64,000 nucleotides of DNA from Bathymodiolus brooksi (GCA_963680875.1 OY804579.1:21871804-21935803), one strand, 5' to 3'. Shown: positions 34,222 through 47,952, counted from the first letter of the stretch. The notes: generated from the sequence alone by a model not told the origin. Made by a program: numbers and translations.

Positions 34222-35600
34222 AAGAATGCAGTCTTGTTTGTTGGTTTTGATTTGTCTTGTCTTGTTTTATTTTGTTGTTGTTGAGAACTAGTGAAGGTTT
34301 ACATGTTAGTTATAATCAATGATTGTGAACTGTAGAGAATGTTAGATCCCAGACCAGCACAGTTTTTATGTCCCCTTTATTTATACAAGAATACACCATT
34401 GGCTAATAAAATATGTCAAAGTGTTCCAGAAACTTTTATGATGTTTTCCCAAGGAATCCATCTATAATAAATCATTATATACCAAGACGAAATAATCAAT
34501 CCCAGTCTTGAACTGTATGCTTGAACCCAGTCCCGTACATATCACTGACTATAGCAATACAATGAAAGAAAACATACCACATAGTAGGAACAGTATTCTA
34601 TTCTCATTAATACCCCAGTGTCCCAATAAATATGAGATATGGACTACAAAAAATCAAGGAAAAAAATACTGGGACACTAAGCAGATAAGGGAAGTTTCTT
34701 GATCGTTCTGTAATTTTTTTTTTTTTTTTTTTTTTTATAATACTAACAACCAACCAGCATATATTGTAACTAAAAGTACATGATCCAAACGCAATGCACT
34801 AACAAACCCTAGCCAGTCTCAGTAAACTGAAGGGAAATCTTAGATCTCTTATCTATATATGTGACCCTTGGCTACCAATGAGAATAGTTCCAAAATCCAA
34901 TAGAAAAATCGTAGAGACAAAATCGATGCACTTAAGACTCAAATACATAACAGCTGACTTTCTTAACTTGGTTCTGACACTTCAATTTTTATTGAAGTGT
35001 CAGAACCAATAAGTTTAAAGATCGTTTATAAAACTTGTGTCCAACCAATCTAACAGAAATGTCATCAATATATATAACATAAAATAATGTTTAATATCCT
35101 GCAAATTTAACACCCAAGACAAATGTTCCATATTAAAGAAGCATTTATAAGCAACATAAATAGCTTACATCTTTAGCACAAAAGGTATACAATAGGTCTA
35201 TATCAATCATATTTGAGTTAATAACAAAGAGACAGGGTATTAATAAGATGCTGTGTGGCAATATATAATGTTGTACACTCTTTGTCATTTTTATTACTAT
35301 CTATGAATACACAATGTATTTTATAGTGATCTTATGGGTTAAGATAGGATAGAGACTTGGGAAAGATTCTTCTTATCTAAGTCATCATCAAATTAAAGCT
35401 GCAAATAGAACGCCGATTTCCTCATAAAATTTGTCACAGCTAACATGTATTGCTGACTTTGTCATGTCCAAGATAAATGCATACTCTTGTATAGTGCTAT
35501 GCATTTCCTGATCTCTAATCTGCATGTGCTTTTGTCCTATTAACATACCTTCACTTAATTTCCGTAAGGTCTAAAAACAAATATTGCAATTTTTTTTTTA
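34222..35600. other. Intron sequence of the SHIPPO-repeat gene
   Basis: No exon recognised. It contains a 23-base poly-T run (34714-34736) and a short hairpin described separately. Confidence 0.45.
34965..35015. repeat. Short perfect-stem hairpin
   Basis: GGTTCTGACACTTCAAT is followed after three T by its exact reverse complement. Outer AACTT/AAGTT pairing extends the stem past a 3-base bulge. Confidence 0.85.
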
Positions 35601-35605
35601 ATTAA

Positions 35606-35941
35606 AGGGATATTAAAGCTCGTTTTAACATATATTTTTTCATCTCGTGACGAAGGTTGTTTCTTTTCAATTTAATTGTAAAAATAATTCAAAAATACTT
35701 TGCACGCCCATATAATCCCTAATATCGTTAAAATATCACTTAAAAGGGTCGAAATGAATTTTTGTCCAGGAAGCAAAAATTCAATCAATGGTAAAACTGC
35801 AAGATATGACAGAATTATCAACGAATTATGTCACTTTTACAAAGATTCATTGATATAAACCGGGTTAATGTTTCATAAATATCATTTATTGAACCAATTG
35901 CAAGTTTTCATGAGATACCAAGAATGAGCTTTAATATCCCT
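35606..35941. mobile_element. 336-bp MITE with TTAA target duplication
   Basis: The left end AGGGATATTAAAGCTC (35606-35621) and the right end 35926-35941 are perfect 16-base inverted repeats, each bordered by TTAA (35602-35605 and 35942-35945). A TTAA duplication is typical of piggyBac-type elements, although the ends do not begin with the usual CCC. No coding sequence. It lies in the last intron of the SHIPPO-repeat gene. Confidence 0.85.
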
Positions 35942-35949
35942 TTAAAAAA

Positions 35950-36855
35950 TACATTTATTTTGAAAGTCCCTATATAAGCAACAGTCCAAAGGATACACGG
36001 AACAAACAACATTCTATTAAGCTTTAAGTAGTGAGGCTGAAATGACAGTTGAAAGAATTCTTTGATACAGTTTAAGATGTTGGCAAGGTAGACCACACTA
36101 TACCAGAACACACAAGTTATATAACCAGACTAGGAGCACCGAATCCACCCGTACTGGCGTCTTATACTGCATTTAAACATGCATATGGATTATAATTAAA
36201 GCAATTAACACCGATTAGCAGACAAAACTGTCTTTTATCTAATATTCAGCTTTCAATAAATTATTAAAATGGTATAACCAACAACAGAAAATTGTTGACA
36301 ACTTCCTACAAAAGCAACAAAGTGAAAACTGCTTAAGTAATAGTCTTTACCACAATAAGAAGGACATGGCACGCGAGATGTTATCATGGGTTCAATGTTT
36401 AACCTAAGGGTCGGGAATCAAATACTTGTGATTAATACAAATATGATTCAAGTTTTTCAAATAAGAATAGACATTATCGCGGAAGCGATCACTCGTCGAA
36501 ACCTGGCCGACGTAGGTGTATAGTTTACCTTCATCTACTTGTATTGTACTTAGTTAAATAAACTGTCTACATCTGATAATTTGTTTGTCATTATAAATTT
36601 GTCTGTTTCCAGTACAATATGATATTGCAAATGGCCGTATGTTTGTACAAGAGAAAATGTCTTATTAAGATGACACAAAATGTCGCCCTGCAGATGTTTT
36701 ATATACCGGTATATTGTAGACGGGTGTATATGTCTGATGGTTTGAATACATACTAATATCGAATTAACACAGTGAATCGTATAAAAGACAGCATGATAAA
36801 TCAAGATTTGACATGATAGAGTGACAGTTACTATTACCACGCCTTAAAATGGGGG
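35950..36855. other. Intron sequence, nothing identified
   Basis: No exon-like frame with plausible splice sites. The 96-codon minus frame at 36550-36840 has no recognisable motif. Confidence 0.4.
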
Positions 36856-36861
36856 ACTGAA

Positions 36862-37098
36862 GCCACACCAGGGGACTGACGAAACTATTGTTTTACCACA
36901 CCAGGGGACTGACGAAACTATTGTTTTACCACACCAGGGGACTGACGAAACTATTGTTTTACCACGCAAGGGGACTGACGAAACTATTGTTTTACCACAC
37001 CAGGGGACTGACGAAACTATCGTTTTACCACACCAGGGGACTGACGAAACTATTGTTTTACCACACCAGGGGACTGACGAAACTATTGTTTTACCACA
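36862..37098. repeat. 33-bp tandem repeat, about 7 copies
   Basis: ACCAGGGGACTGACGAAACT recurs every 33 bases, with ATTGTTTTACCAC between. One unit has CACGCAAGG instead of CACACCAGG. The 11-codon period produces a repetitive plus-strand frame (FYHTRGLTKLL repeats) that is not a gene. Confidence 0.96.
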
Positions 37099-37109
37099 CG
37101 GGGAAACTA

Positions 37110-38390
37110 TTGAAGGGACAACAACATCTCCTCTCCATTAAATGTCACTTTTGTAAAGTCTCGGAGTTGGCAAAGCCGGAAAGAGCAACAACATATATTC
37201 ACAATTTTATAACTTGTGAACACAACACCAATAAACTAGAGTCATCTAACTTAAAAAAGAGTCCACTCATAATGGCCATCCTAAGTTTTTTTTTAAAGCG
37301 ATGACTTATGTTTTGTGGCTTTTTGTATTTATAGCCGAGTAATTTGTATTTATTAAAATGCTGACATTAAGAAACATGCTGTTGAATAGCGTATCAACCT
37401 AGTATGCAGTGGATACAGGAATGTTGCTGATGAAGAAAAAACAAAATTTACTACTTGGCAAATCTATAAGTCACCGGTTTATTATAAATATTGGAATGTA
37501 GAATGCAAGTTTTCCTCATTGTAAATACAAGTTTAAATGCGAAATGGAATTACCGAATATACTGGGATATATTAGGGGTAGGTGGTCACTTAATATATAA
37601 GGTCTGTTAAGTCACAAAACGTATATCGAAAAAATGAAAAAAATATTCCAGGAATGTAAGACATGTGACTATGCTGGAGAAGTTACAGATCTTTTTTTGC
37701 AAATACAAAAAATGTATACATTTATTATTCAGTAAGAAAGATATAATGTTTTAAAATAGAAAACAATTTGTTGTCTAGAAAAAATTCAAATCTCTATTCT
37801 ACATAATCGAATGGAGTTCAAACATAAAAAATGGAAGTGCATCCATGTTTGATGGTCGTCTGGTGCAAGAGATTGGTAGAGTAAACTCCACTCAATACAA
37901 ATCTACTAGACAATATAAAGTGTGAGACTACCAAGATAAGATATGTTTGTTGTTATCATGTGAAGATCGCTATAACATGAATCTCTGGAAGTAAACCATC
38001 CCTTTTCAATTTACATAGAAGTTGAAATAGATTTAATTAGCTACAATTATGGTGAGTGTATTGGTACTGACATTTAATTTCAAAACAAAATTATTAAAGA
38101 ATCATAAAAACAATATTATGTGTCTTTCCCAATTCAATTGTCGTTGGGTTGTACAAAACATTCATTAAAATTCCATTGAAACAAGATTCTTAGTCTGCAA
38201 GTTACAACACGGCCATAACAACTGTCAAGTAGAATAGATAATGACATTAAAGTCAACACAGGATATTGAGGTCAATTATTATAAGCTTCAAAAATCTTTC
38301 AGTATATAACTGACTGGACATTAATAAACTATTTATTTGCAAGTTAAAAATTAGCATAGAAATTAACTAAATGCAGTAGAGTTAGGGGTT
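37110..38390. other. Intron sequence, nothing identified
   Basis: AT-rich, no exon or repeat recognised. Confidence 0.4.
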
Positions 38391-38391
38391 T

Positions 38392-38700
38392 GGGTTATGG
38401 TGTTTAACGCCACTTTCAGCAATATTTTAGTCATATCGTGGCGGTCAGTTGTATTGGTGGAGGAAACCGGAGAAAACCATCGACCTGTGGCAAGTCACTA
38501 ACAAACTTTATCTCATAATGTTGTATCGAGTACACCTCGCCTGAGCGGTAGATGTGTGGTTTAATAATAAACACGTAGGTGTCTACTTTCTATTTTCTAC
38601 AGTATTCTATTGATCTGCCTCGAGTCATAGACCAACTTTATCACATACGGTTGTATCGGCAATACCTCGTCACGGACGGCAGTAGAACTCACAAACTTTA
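38392..38700 (-). repeat. SINE copy followed by a second partial copy
   Basis: 38392-38545 is a clear copy: GTTTAACGCCACTTTCAGCA, CGTGGCGGTCAGTTGTATTG, GGAGGAAACCGGAGAAAACC and TTGTATCGAGTACACCTCGC. A diverged second copy lies at 38618-38700 with GAGTCATAGACCAACTTTAT and GGTTGTATCGGCAATACC, similar to the one near 21.2 kb. Confidence 0.75.
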
Positions 38701-38709
38701 GAGGTTATC

Positions 38710-39380
38710 TACGCTGTCTTCGTAGATAAATGAAATGTATCTACCATACACATCTCAATAGACGGTTTGTATACATTTTTTTCGTATATATAACAAAAAC
38801 TCTGTGGTCAATACTTTTAAATCCAATATGAAATTTGATCAACAAAAAGTGGAAAATGACATGGCATCCAAATATCCGAAGTATTCAAACAACTGAATGC
38901 AAAACAGACAAAATATATAATACCTTTATCTCTGCTTTCATTAATGTTACAATCAATATCAGTTGTATACATCATCTGCATGCGATATGGAAAGGTTGTT
39001 GTTGATTTAAAGGAGAGCCTTTCAATATGTAACTATTACATTTGGCATCAATGTATTTGACTGATAGAGCGTAGGTTGTTTAACTCCAGCAGCAAATATT
39101 TTAGGGCAAGTTCAACACTATAAAAATTATATAGAAATGAAAGAAGAAAAAGACAACCTGTGCCACGACTTTTTGACTGTCACTATAAAAATATGGGATG
39201 TTGGGCAGAGACGAAAAACAATTACGACATTTGTTGAGCTACACTGCAGCTACACGAAGTCTAAATAAGGCGGTCTTCGACGTGCAAGGAAAGTGGTACT
39301 CTCCCAACATTGACACATATGTACAGATTAAAACTAAGCCATAAGAACAGAACAAACGATTTAGCCCCTTCCCCCCCCCC
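38710..39380. other. Intron sequence, nothing identified
   Basis: No exon or repeat recognised. A C run lies at about 39369-39380. Confidence 0.4.
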
Positions 39381-39384
39381 CTTA

Positions 39385-39530
39385 CATGTTCGTGTTACTC
39401 AACCTTTAGCTATCTGAGTACTGTTTTGTCGGCCATGGCCCCATTTCGTTTTTGAAGTTGGCAATTGTTTTTTTCTGTTCTTCTTCGATTGACGGTTTCT
39501 GATTACCCCTATGGTATATTTAAATATTTA
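39385..39530 (+). repeat. Dispersed repeat fragment related to 16.2 kb
   Basis: Shares GTTCGTGTT.CTCAA.CTTTAG and a GGCCATG block with 16225-16315. Further T-rich text follows the same order. Boundaries are approximate. Confidence 0.4.
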
Positions 39531-39539
39531 AGCTTGTCT

Positions 39540-40580
39540 TGCAAAATAAATATTTTTGTTTCTCTAAAACTTTAGATAATATAATGTCTCTGCAGGTTCG
39601 TGAGATGGTTATCCATCCGAAGTACCTTTTCACAATCATGTATTTTGTTGAAATAAAATCTACACCATTTCATTTGTTTTGCTCTTATCACAAATTAGAT
39701 TATTTTTGACAATATCATAGCAATAACAGCATGCTGATCAAGTGAAAAGCAAAAAATACCACACTGTCGGAACAGTTCCAAATATCAATATCAAAACATC
39801 TTTGATTTTCTAAGTAAACATCAATAGTATATGTTGGTGCAGATCGATTCTGATACTACAAGAACTTGACTGACAATAAAAAATTACAATTGAAGTTGGA
39901 AACATGTTCAATTTAATTCCTTCTGTAACCTTGGATAAGTTGTTGGTACTTAGTAAAACAGTCAAATCTGTCTATGTCCAAGATAAAACACTTCTAATTA
40001 CTACAGACTGACAGTCAAATGGAACCAGAAAGCAATATCCCACCTACTAAATCAATACAAAAGAGGAAAAAAGCATTTGACTACATCTGTAGGCTAAATT
40101 AAATCTTCTACAATATCTGCCTTCAGTCTTGTAGTGGTAAATAAATGTTCTACGTTTGACATAAACAGGATGAAAAACTGACCTCAGTATCAGAATGTTT
40201 GATTCTAGATTAAAAAGGAGTGATAGTATATGTTCTTTGAAGCCATTAGTAAACAGACACATGGATAATTATTGGAAAGCTTTAATCAAGCCTGTGATGT
40301 TCATCTCTGTCAGCAACACTTTACAAATTTCTTTAAATATGATGTCATTACTTATATAAAAGGACAGGTGTACTCTGCTAGTTCTAGAGTTTCTATATTT
40401 ATTTAACAAAAATGCTATCTGTTTATGGCACTGATAGTCAAAACGCTTTTATTTTCAAATTTATGAGGAAGGTGTTATTTGTTGATGATCTCTGTTAACA
40501 GACTGAATGAAAACAAATGTACATTTTAAAATTGTTAATCTGAGCTGACATGTCTGTTTTCAAAACAAACTCTAATCTAC
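39540..40580. other. Intron sequence, nothing identified
   Basis: No exon recognised up to the splice donor of the exon at 40585. Confidence 0.4.
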
Positions 40581-40584
40581 ATAC

Positions 40585-40700
40585 CTCATAGGCTCCAGGT
40601 CCTGGTCCTTCACTCTTCAGATCTCTGAATCTCTTATCTTTGGTTACCATTAGTCCTCCCTTTTTACTAATGGTGTCCTTAGTATTATATGCCCCAGGTC
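40585..40700 (-). CDS. SHIPPO-repeat (STPG2-like) protein, internal exon
   Basis: Minus-strand exon bounded by CTATTTTCAG (acceptor) and GAG-GTATGT (donor). Two bases complete a Gly codon, followed by 38 codons: PGAYNTKDTISKKGG, LMVTKDKRFRDLKSE and GPGPGAYE. The PGPGxY motifs and the basic K-R-F segment between them are the signature of sperm-tail PG-rich (SHIPPO) repeats, found in axonemal and sperm-flagellum proteins such as STPG1, STPG2 and ODF3. The phase fits both neighbours: the exon at 54149 ends CCT-G, so the junction reads DLENP-G-PGAYN, and the next exon starts in phase 0. I favour STPG2 over other family members from the neighbouring GSFLTAASRF and KGTFNATLSNP segments, but from memory only. 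Confidence 0.87.
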
Positions 40701-40710
40701 CTGAAAATAG

Positions 40711-40856
40711 AAAAGTGTCACAATTTTATTTTCAGCAAACCAGTCTCTATATTCCTGATACAATATATAGACCAAAAAACATATTGGATTTTACATAATT
40801 TTTTCAACCAGGCAAACACAAAACATAGCTGATAAATCACACACACACGCACGCAC

Positions 40857-40887
<31 letters not shown>

Positions 40888-43600
40888 GAAAAGTCTAAAC
40901 GTCAGAATCATTTCATATCTATCCCTAATAAGTGGGTGTAGGGGAACAGAGGAACCCATTCCTCCTTTCCGAGGAAAAATATATTAAGGCCGTCCATTAA
41001 GGTTTTTTCCCAATAAAGGGGAATATAAGACTGGTCCTTCTCTATTAAAAACTCTACTCGCCATCTAGTTGCGGTCCGTCTAAACACCGCAAAGACCGAT
41101 CTTAGTGCACTAAGACCTTAAAAGTTGCAGTAAGACCATTATATGATGGTTTAATCGTTAAAAAAGTTGTCTTGTAATTATCAACTCCCGTAAAAACAGA
41201 GGGCATCCGGTGAAAAGGTGATTCAAAGATGATGATATAAAACCGACTTGTATTCAAATTTGAAAAGTTGGCAGAGATAATTACTTATGTTGTAAAAAGG
41301 CTAACGAAAATTGCAATCATCTGCCATAGAACATGATAAAAAAACGTGCTCCATTCCAAAAACAGAACAGACAAATCTTTGTAACATGAAATTGCAAACA
41401 TTCAAATAACAGTAAAAGTGTACAAAGATAATGCCAAGAGATTCCAGAATAGAATGTTTTATCACCGACGTCCTAGTCACTGGTTTACTTCACATTTCAT
41501 CAACTCAGACTCAAGCAATTTGCTACAAAAATTGTATTGGGGCATGATAAAAAACATGTGTAAAATAAATGTGAATATTAACAAGACCAGGCCTAGAATA
41601 TACTGTGAACATTTATCCGATTTATGACTTTGTTTACTGTGTATAATATGCCAGACATTAATGTATAATTACACTTCTACCTAGGAACAATCAAATTCCA
41701 AGCTCGTCGCCCGTTGTGTTATATGCATGAACATGGAACATTTCTAATTTGTCCGTCCTGTAAATGTTCCAATGACTAATGGATTTAATCAGAATACATT
41801 TTCACCTTATTTTCTGGAGGGTAAGTTTAGGTCAACAATAATATCAGGATCATTCGGTATGAAGCCATTATGAAAATTATGGAATTCGAAATACAAATTT
41901 ACCGCTGAAGCATTCAACATCTAACCCATTTTTATTTTTACAAACAATGAAAGGGAATATTTTCGCTCAGTGATGGAATTAACCAAATTATTGAATTTGT
42001 TTCTCTTAACACGAACGACAACTGAACACATTTTTAATTAGTCCATTGGAATTAATTAATTATCGGAAACGATCTCTAAGCTTGCTCTTTGAAGTCCTAT
42101 TGTTATACAATGATCTACTGTTTCCTATCACGCATCAGACTGTGAAAATGAACATAAATACAAGACCACAAAATAAAAGATTCAAAAGCACATATCATAA
42201 ATAAACAAAAGAGAGACATGTGCAACTGAAAACAAATTAAAAATTAGGGCAAAGTATGATTAAAAAGGAGAAAATATTTATTAAAAAAGATCGCCTTAGA
42301 ATTAGTTGCACAGGCATTCCAAGGGGAACCAAATAATTAGAAGATAATATTAAAAACAAATCTTAACATCTCGGAGGGTCATGTTCAGTTTAGCTGTTTC
42401 AAAAATTCATCCTTTTGTCCAGTGATTTTATTTCATCTTTAATAACACAAAGCATTTTAAATGGGCTATAATGGGTAAACAAAACGAAATGTACTACGGA
42501 ACGATCAAAGTATCCGGGCTAGTCAAACTCAGCCAAACTCGACAGCTATCATCAAAATGAATATGGTTGTTGTCTTAACAAAACATTAAACATCATACTA
42601 ATGGAGAAATCAATTTATTCCGACAAACAAAAATGAAATCAACAAAGTGATGGTAATTTACTAGGATGTATTTCACTGAATAAACAGATAAAATATCAAC
42701 GTAAACACAGCAGAGATGATGCGCTTACCGAGGCCATTGAAAGCTCTTTCATGTTATAAAATAGAGAGTACTCCAATAGATATAGTAAGGATATTACAGT
42801 TAACATATCTACTCGGGCCAGGAAATAAAAACACATTACTTTACAATAATCTGCCTAATCTCTAATGCTGTACATTTCCAGTAATTAAGTTATATGAGAA
42901 TTGTTCAACACAATACATGAATACGTATCCATGGGTTTTGTGAACAAACTCATTTGATTTCATATCATTTTCACACTAGAGAGTGATATCTATATATCAG
43001 AAGAGTACTGAAGCTGAAACAAAAAGCCGTTACTACAGTTTCGTTTCCCAAACTAGATAATGTTGCATTAAAATAAATAGGAGGCGATAGTATCACAGTT
43101 TTCAAGCGGAAACTAGCAATTTAAAACATCAGAATCACTTACATCCTCGGCCATATCAATTACACACAAGTATTTAAATAAAATGCTTATCGGAACAAAG
43201 AAGGACAGCAAATATATTATATTATAAAGATTAACATTTAAATAGCATCCAACAATTTCATAATTGATCAATAGCGCAGATATGTTCTGAAATGTTGTTA
43301 AACTGTAGAAACATTTCCGTTTTGAGTGCGACTGTTTAAAGCCACTCTGAACCATACTGCCAGTTAATGTCACATGACTGTCAATGTTATTGTTGAAGAA
43401 GTAACATGGTGGCTGTGATTGTTGAATACAAGCATACAACTCTTAAAGGGTGCAATCAAGTGTCCCGTCTTTGTAGCAACAGTTTACTAACAGTTGTCAT
43501 TGGTGGTATGTTACAAGGCAAACTTTTATTCATTAATTTTGCTAATTTTAAACCAGAAATGCCGATTTTGTTTTGTTTTTGTTTTTAGGCTTAGTAGATT
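40711..43600. other. Intron sequence of the SHIPPO-repeat gene
   Basis: Contains a (CA)n/(ACGC)n microsatellite at 40842-40888. Otherwise no exon or repeat was recognised; frames at 41418-41627 and 43113-43439 show nothing convincing. Confidence 0.4.
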
Positions 43601-43604
43601 GTAG

Positions 43605-46600
43605 TTACGATAACTTGCTCCTGTGAGTACTAAAACTGCTTGTTAGTACTGTACGATAACTTACTCCTGTGAGTACTAAAACTGCTTGTTAGTACTGTAC
43701 GATAACTTGCTCCTGTGAGTACTAAAACTGCTTGTTAGTACTGTACGATAACTTGCTCCTGTGAGTACTAAAACTGCTTGTTAGTACTGTACGATAACTT
43801 GCTCCTGTGAGTACTAAAACTGCTTGTTAGTACTGTACGATAACTTGCTCCTGTGAGTACTAAAACTGCTTGTTAGTACTGTACGATAACTTGCTCCTGT
43901 GAGTACTAAAACTACTTGTTAGTACTGTACGATAACTTGCTCCTGTGAGTACTAAAACTGCTTGTTAGTACTGTACGATAACTTGCTCCTGTGAGTACTA
44001 AAACTGCTTGTTAGTACTGTACGATAGCTTGCTCCTGTGAGTACTAAAACTGCTTGTTAGTACTGTACGATAACTTGCTCCTGTGAGTACTAAAACTGCT
44101 TGTTAGTACTGTACGATAGCTTGCTCCTGTGAGTACTAAAACTGCTTGTTAGTACTGTACGATAACTTGCACCTGTGAGTACTAAAACTGCTTGTTAGTA
44201 CTGTACGATAACTTACTCCTGTGAGTACTAAAACTGCTTGTTAGTACTGTACGATAACTTGCTCCTGTGAGTACTAAAACTGCTTGTTAGTACTGTACGA
44301 TAACTTACTCCTGTGAGTACTAAAACTGCTTGTTAGTACTGTACGATAACTTGCTCCTGTGAGTACTAAAACTGCTTGTTAGTACTGTACGATAACTTAC
44401 TCCTGTGAGTACTAAAACTGCTTGTTAGTACTGTACGATAACTTGCTCCTGTGAGTACTAAAACTGCTTGTTAGTACTGTACGATAACTTGCTCCTGTGA
44501 GTACTAAAACTGCTTGTTAGTACTGTACGATAACTTACTCCTGTGAGTACTAAAACGGCTTGTTAGTACTGTACGATAACTTGCTCCTGTGAGTACTAAA
44601 ACTGCTTGTTAGTACTGTACGATAACTTGCTCCTGTGAGTACTAAAACTGCTTGTTAGTACTGTACGATAACTTGCTCCTGTGAGTACTAAAACTACTTG
44701 TTAGTACTGTACGATAACTTGCTCCTGTGAGTACTAAAACTGCTTGTTAGTACTGTACGATAACTTGCTCCTGTGAGTACTAAAACTGCTTGTTAGTACT
44801 GTACGATAACTTACTCCTGTGAGTACTAAAACTGCTTGTTAGTACTGTACGATAACTTGCTCCTGTGAGTACTAAAACTGCTTGTTAGTACTGTACGATA
44901 ACTTGCTCCTGTGAGTACTAAAACTGCTTGTTAGTACTGTACGATAACTTGCTCCTGTGAGTACTAAAACTGCTTGTTAGTACTGTACGATAACTTGCTC
45001 CTGTGAGTACTAAAACTGCTTGTTAGTACTGTACGATAACTTACTCCTGTGAGTACTAAAACTGCTTGTTAGTACTGTACGATAACTTGCTCCTGTGAGT
45101 ACTAAAACTGCTTGTTAGTACTGTACGATAACTTGCTCCTGTGAGTACTAAAACTGCTTGTTAGTACTGTACGATAACTTGCTCCTGTGAGTACTAAAAC
45201 TACTTGTTAGTACTGTACGATAACTTACTCCTGTGAGTACTAAAACTGCTTGTTAGTACTGTACGATAACTTGCTCCTGTGAGTACTAAAACTACTTGTT
45301 AGTACTGTACGATAACTTACTCCTGTGAGTACTAAAACTGCTTGTTAGTACTGTACGATAACTTGCTCCTGTGAGTACTAAAACTACTTGTTAGTACTGT
45401 ACGATAACTTACTCCTGTGAGTACTAAAACTGCTTGTTAGTACTGTACGATAACTTGCTCCTGTGAGTACTAAAACTACTTGTTAGTACTGTACGATAAC
45501 TTACTCCTGTGAGTACTAAAACTGCTTGTTAGTACTGTACGATAACTTGCTCCTGTGAGTACTAAAACTACTTGTTAGTACTGTACGATAACTTACTCCT
45601 GTGAGTACTAAAACTACTTGGTAGTACTGTACGATAACTTGCTCCTGTGAGTACTAAAACTACTTGTTAGTACTGTACGATAACTTGCTCCTGTGAGTAC
45701 TAAAACTGCTTGTTAGTACTGTACGATAACTTACTCCTGTGAGTACTAAAACTGCTTGTTAGTACTGTACGATAACTTGCTCCTGTGAGTACTAAAACTA
45801 CTTGTTAGTACTGTACGATAACTTGCTCCTGTGAGTACTAAAACTGCTTGTTAGTACTGTACGATAACTTACTCCTGTGAGTACTAAAACGGCTTGTTAG
45901 TACTGTACGATAACTTGCTCCTGTGAGTACTAAAACTGCTTGTTAGTACTGTACGATAACTTGCTCCTGTGAGTACTAAAACTGCTTGTTGAGTACTGTA
46001 CGATAACTTACTCCTGTGAGTACTAAAACTGCTTGTTAGTACTGTACGATAACTTACTCCTGTGAGTACTAAAACTGCTTGTTAGTACTGTACGATAACT
46101 TACTCCTGTGAGTACTAAAACTGCTTGTTAGTACTGTACGATAACTTGCTCCTGTGAGTACTAAAACTACTTGTTAGTACTGTACGATAACTTACTCCTG
46201 TGAGTACTAAAACTACTTGTTAGTACTGTACGATAACTTGCTCCTGTGAGTACTAAAACTACTTGTTAGTACTGTACGATAACTTGCTCCTGTGAGTACT
46301 AAAACTGCTTGTTAGTACTGTACGATAACTTACTCCTGTGAGTACTAAAACTGCTTGTTAGCACTGTACGATAACTTGCTCCTGTGAGTACTAAAACTGC
46401 TTGTTAGTACTGTACGATAACTTGCTCCTGTGAGTACTAAAACTGCTTGTTGAGTACTGTACGATAACTTGCTCCTGTGAGTACTAAAACTGCTTGTTAG
46501 TACTGTACGATAACTTACTCCTGTGAGTACTAAAACTGCTTGTTAGTACTGTACGATAACTTACTCCTGTGAGTACTAAAACTGCTTGTTAGTACTGTAC

Positions 46601-47703
46601 GATAACTTACTCCTGTGAGTACTAAAACTGCTTGTTAGTACTGTACGATAACTTACTCCTGTGAGTACTAAAACTGCTTGTTAGTACTGTACGATAACTT
46701 GCTCCTGTGAGTACTAAAACTGCTTGTTAGTACTGTACGATAACTTGCTCCTGTGAGTACTAAAACTGCTTGTTAGTACTGTACGATAACTTGCTCCTGT
46801 GAGTACTAAAACTGCTTGTTAGTACTGTACGATAACTTGCTCCTGTGAGTACTAAAACTGCTTGTTAGTACTGTACGATAACTTGCTCCTGTGAGTACTA
46901 AAACTGCTTGTTAGTACTGTACGATAGCTTGCTCCTGTGAGTACTAAAACTGCTTGTTAGTACTGTACGATAACTTGCTCCTGTGAGTACTAAAACTGCT
47001 TGTTAGTACTGTACGATAACTTGCTCCTGTGAGTACTAAAACTACTTGTTAGTACTGTACGATAACTTGCTCCTGTGAGTACTAAAACTGCTTGTTAGTA
47101 CTGTACGATAACTTGCTGCTGTGAGTACTAAAATTGCTTGTTAGTACTGTACGATAACTTGCTCCTGTGAGTACTAAAACTGCTTGTTAGTACTGTACGA
47201 TAACTTGCTCCTGTGAGTACTAAAACTGCTTGTTAGTACTGTACGATAACTTGCTCCTGTGAGTACTAAAACTGCTTGTTAGTACTGTACGATAACTTGC
47301 TCCTGTGAGTACTAAAACTGCTTGTTAGTACTGTACGATAACTTGCTCCTGTGAGTACTAAAACTGCTTGTTAGTACTGTACGATAACTTGCTCCTGTGA
47401 GTACTAAAACTGCTTGTTAGTACTGTACGATAACTTGCTCCTGTGAGTACTAAAACTGCTTGTTAGTACTGTACGATAACTTGCTCCTGTGAGTACTAAA
47501 ACTGCTTGTTAGTACTGTACGATAACTTGCTCCTGTGAGTACTAAAACTGCTTGTTAGTACTGTACGATAACTTGCTCCTGTGAGTACTAAAACTGCTTG
47601 TTAGTACTGTACGATAACTTGCTCCTGTGAGTACTAAAACTGCTTGTTAGTACTGTACGATAACTTGCTCCTGTGAGTACTAAAACTACTTGTTAGTACT
47701 GTA
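43605..47703. repeat. 46-bp satellite, about 89 copies, in intron
   Basis: TACGATAACTTGCTCCTGTG recurs every 46 bases, followed by AGTACTAAAACTGCTTGTTA. Main variants are TTGCTCC/TTACTCC and CTGCTT/CTACTT, plus rare CGGCTT. A one-base insertion (TTGAGTACT) occurs at 45991 and 46452, 10 units apart; CGGCTT occurs at about 44557 and 45891, 29 units apart. These shared rarities indicate block duplication. The array is 4.1 kb long and lies in the 13.4-kb intron. Confidence 0.98.
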
Positions 47704-47952
47704 TTACTCGACTTTCATTTGCCTACGTCGCGCCACAAACACCACAAAGTAAACAAGACTGTTGTGTCATTCTTTGATATGTAAACCATCCGCAACAATA
47801 TATTTTTTTGTTTATTTATTTGTTTCTCGGGAGTTTTTTTTTATTATGTTAATATTGAATTAAATGTACACACCAAAAAAAGAAATGATATATAACACAA
47901 CCCTAACATTTATAAAAAATAAAATAAAATATTAATTTAGATTTAATATACG

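Noticed and set aside
36888..37304. 138-codon plus frame with FYHTRGLTKLL repeats
   Set aside because: More than half is the 33-bp minisatellite, antisense to the host gene's intron, and the remainder has no motif.
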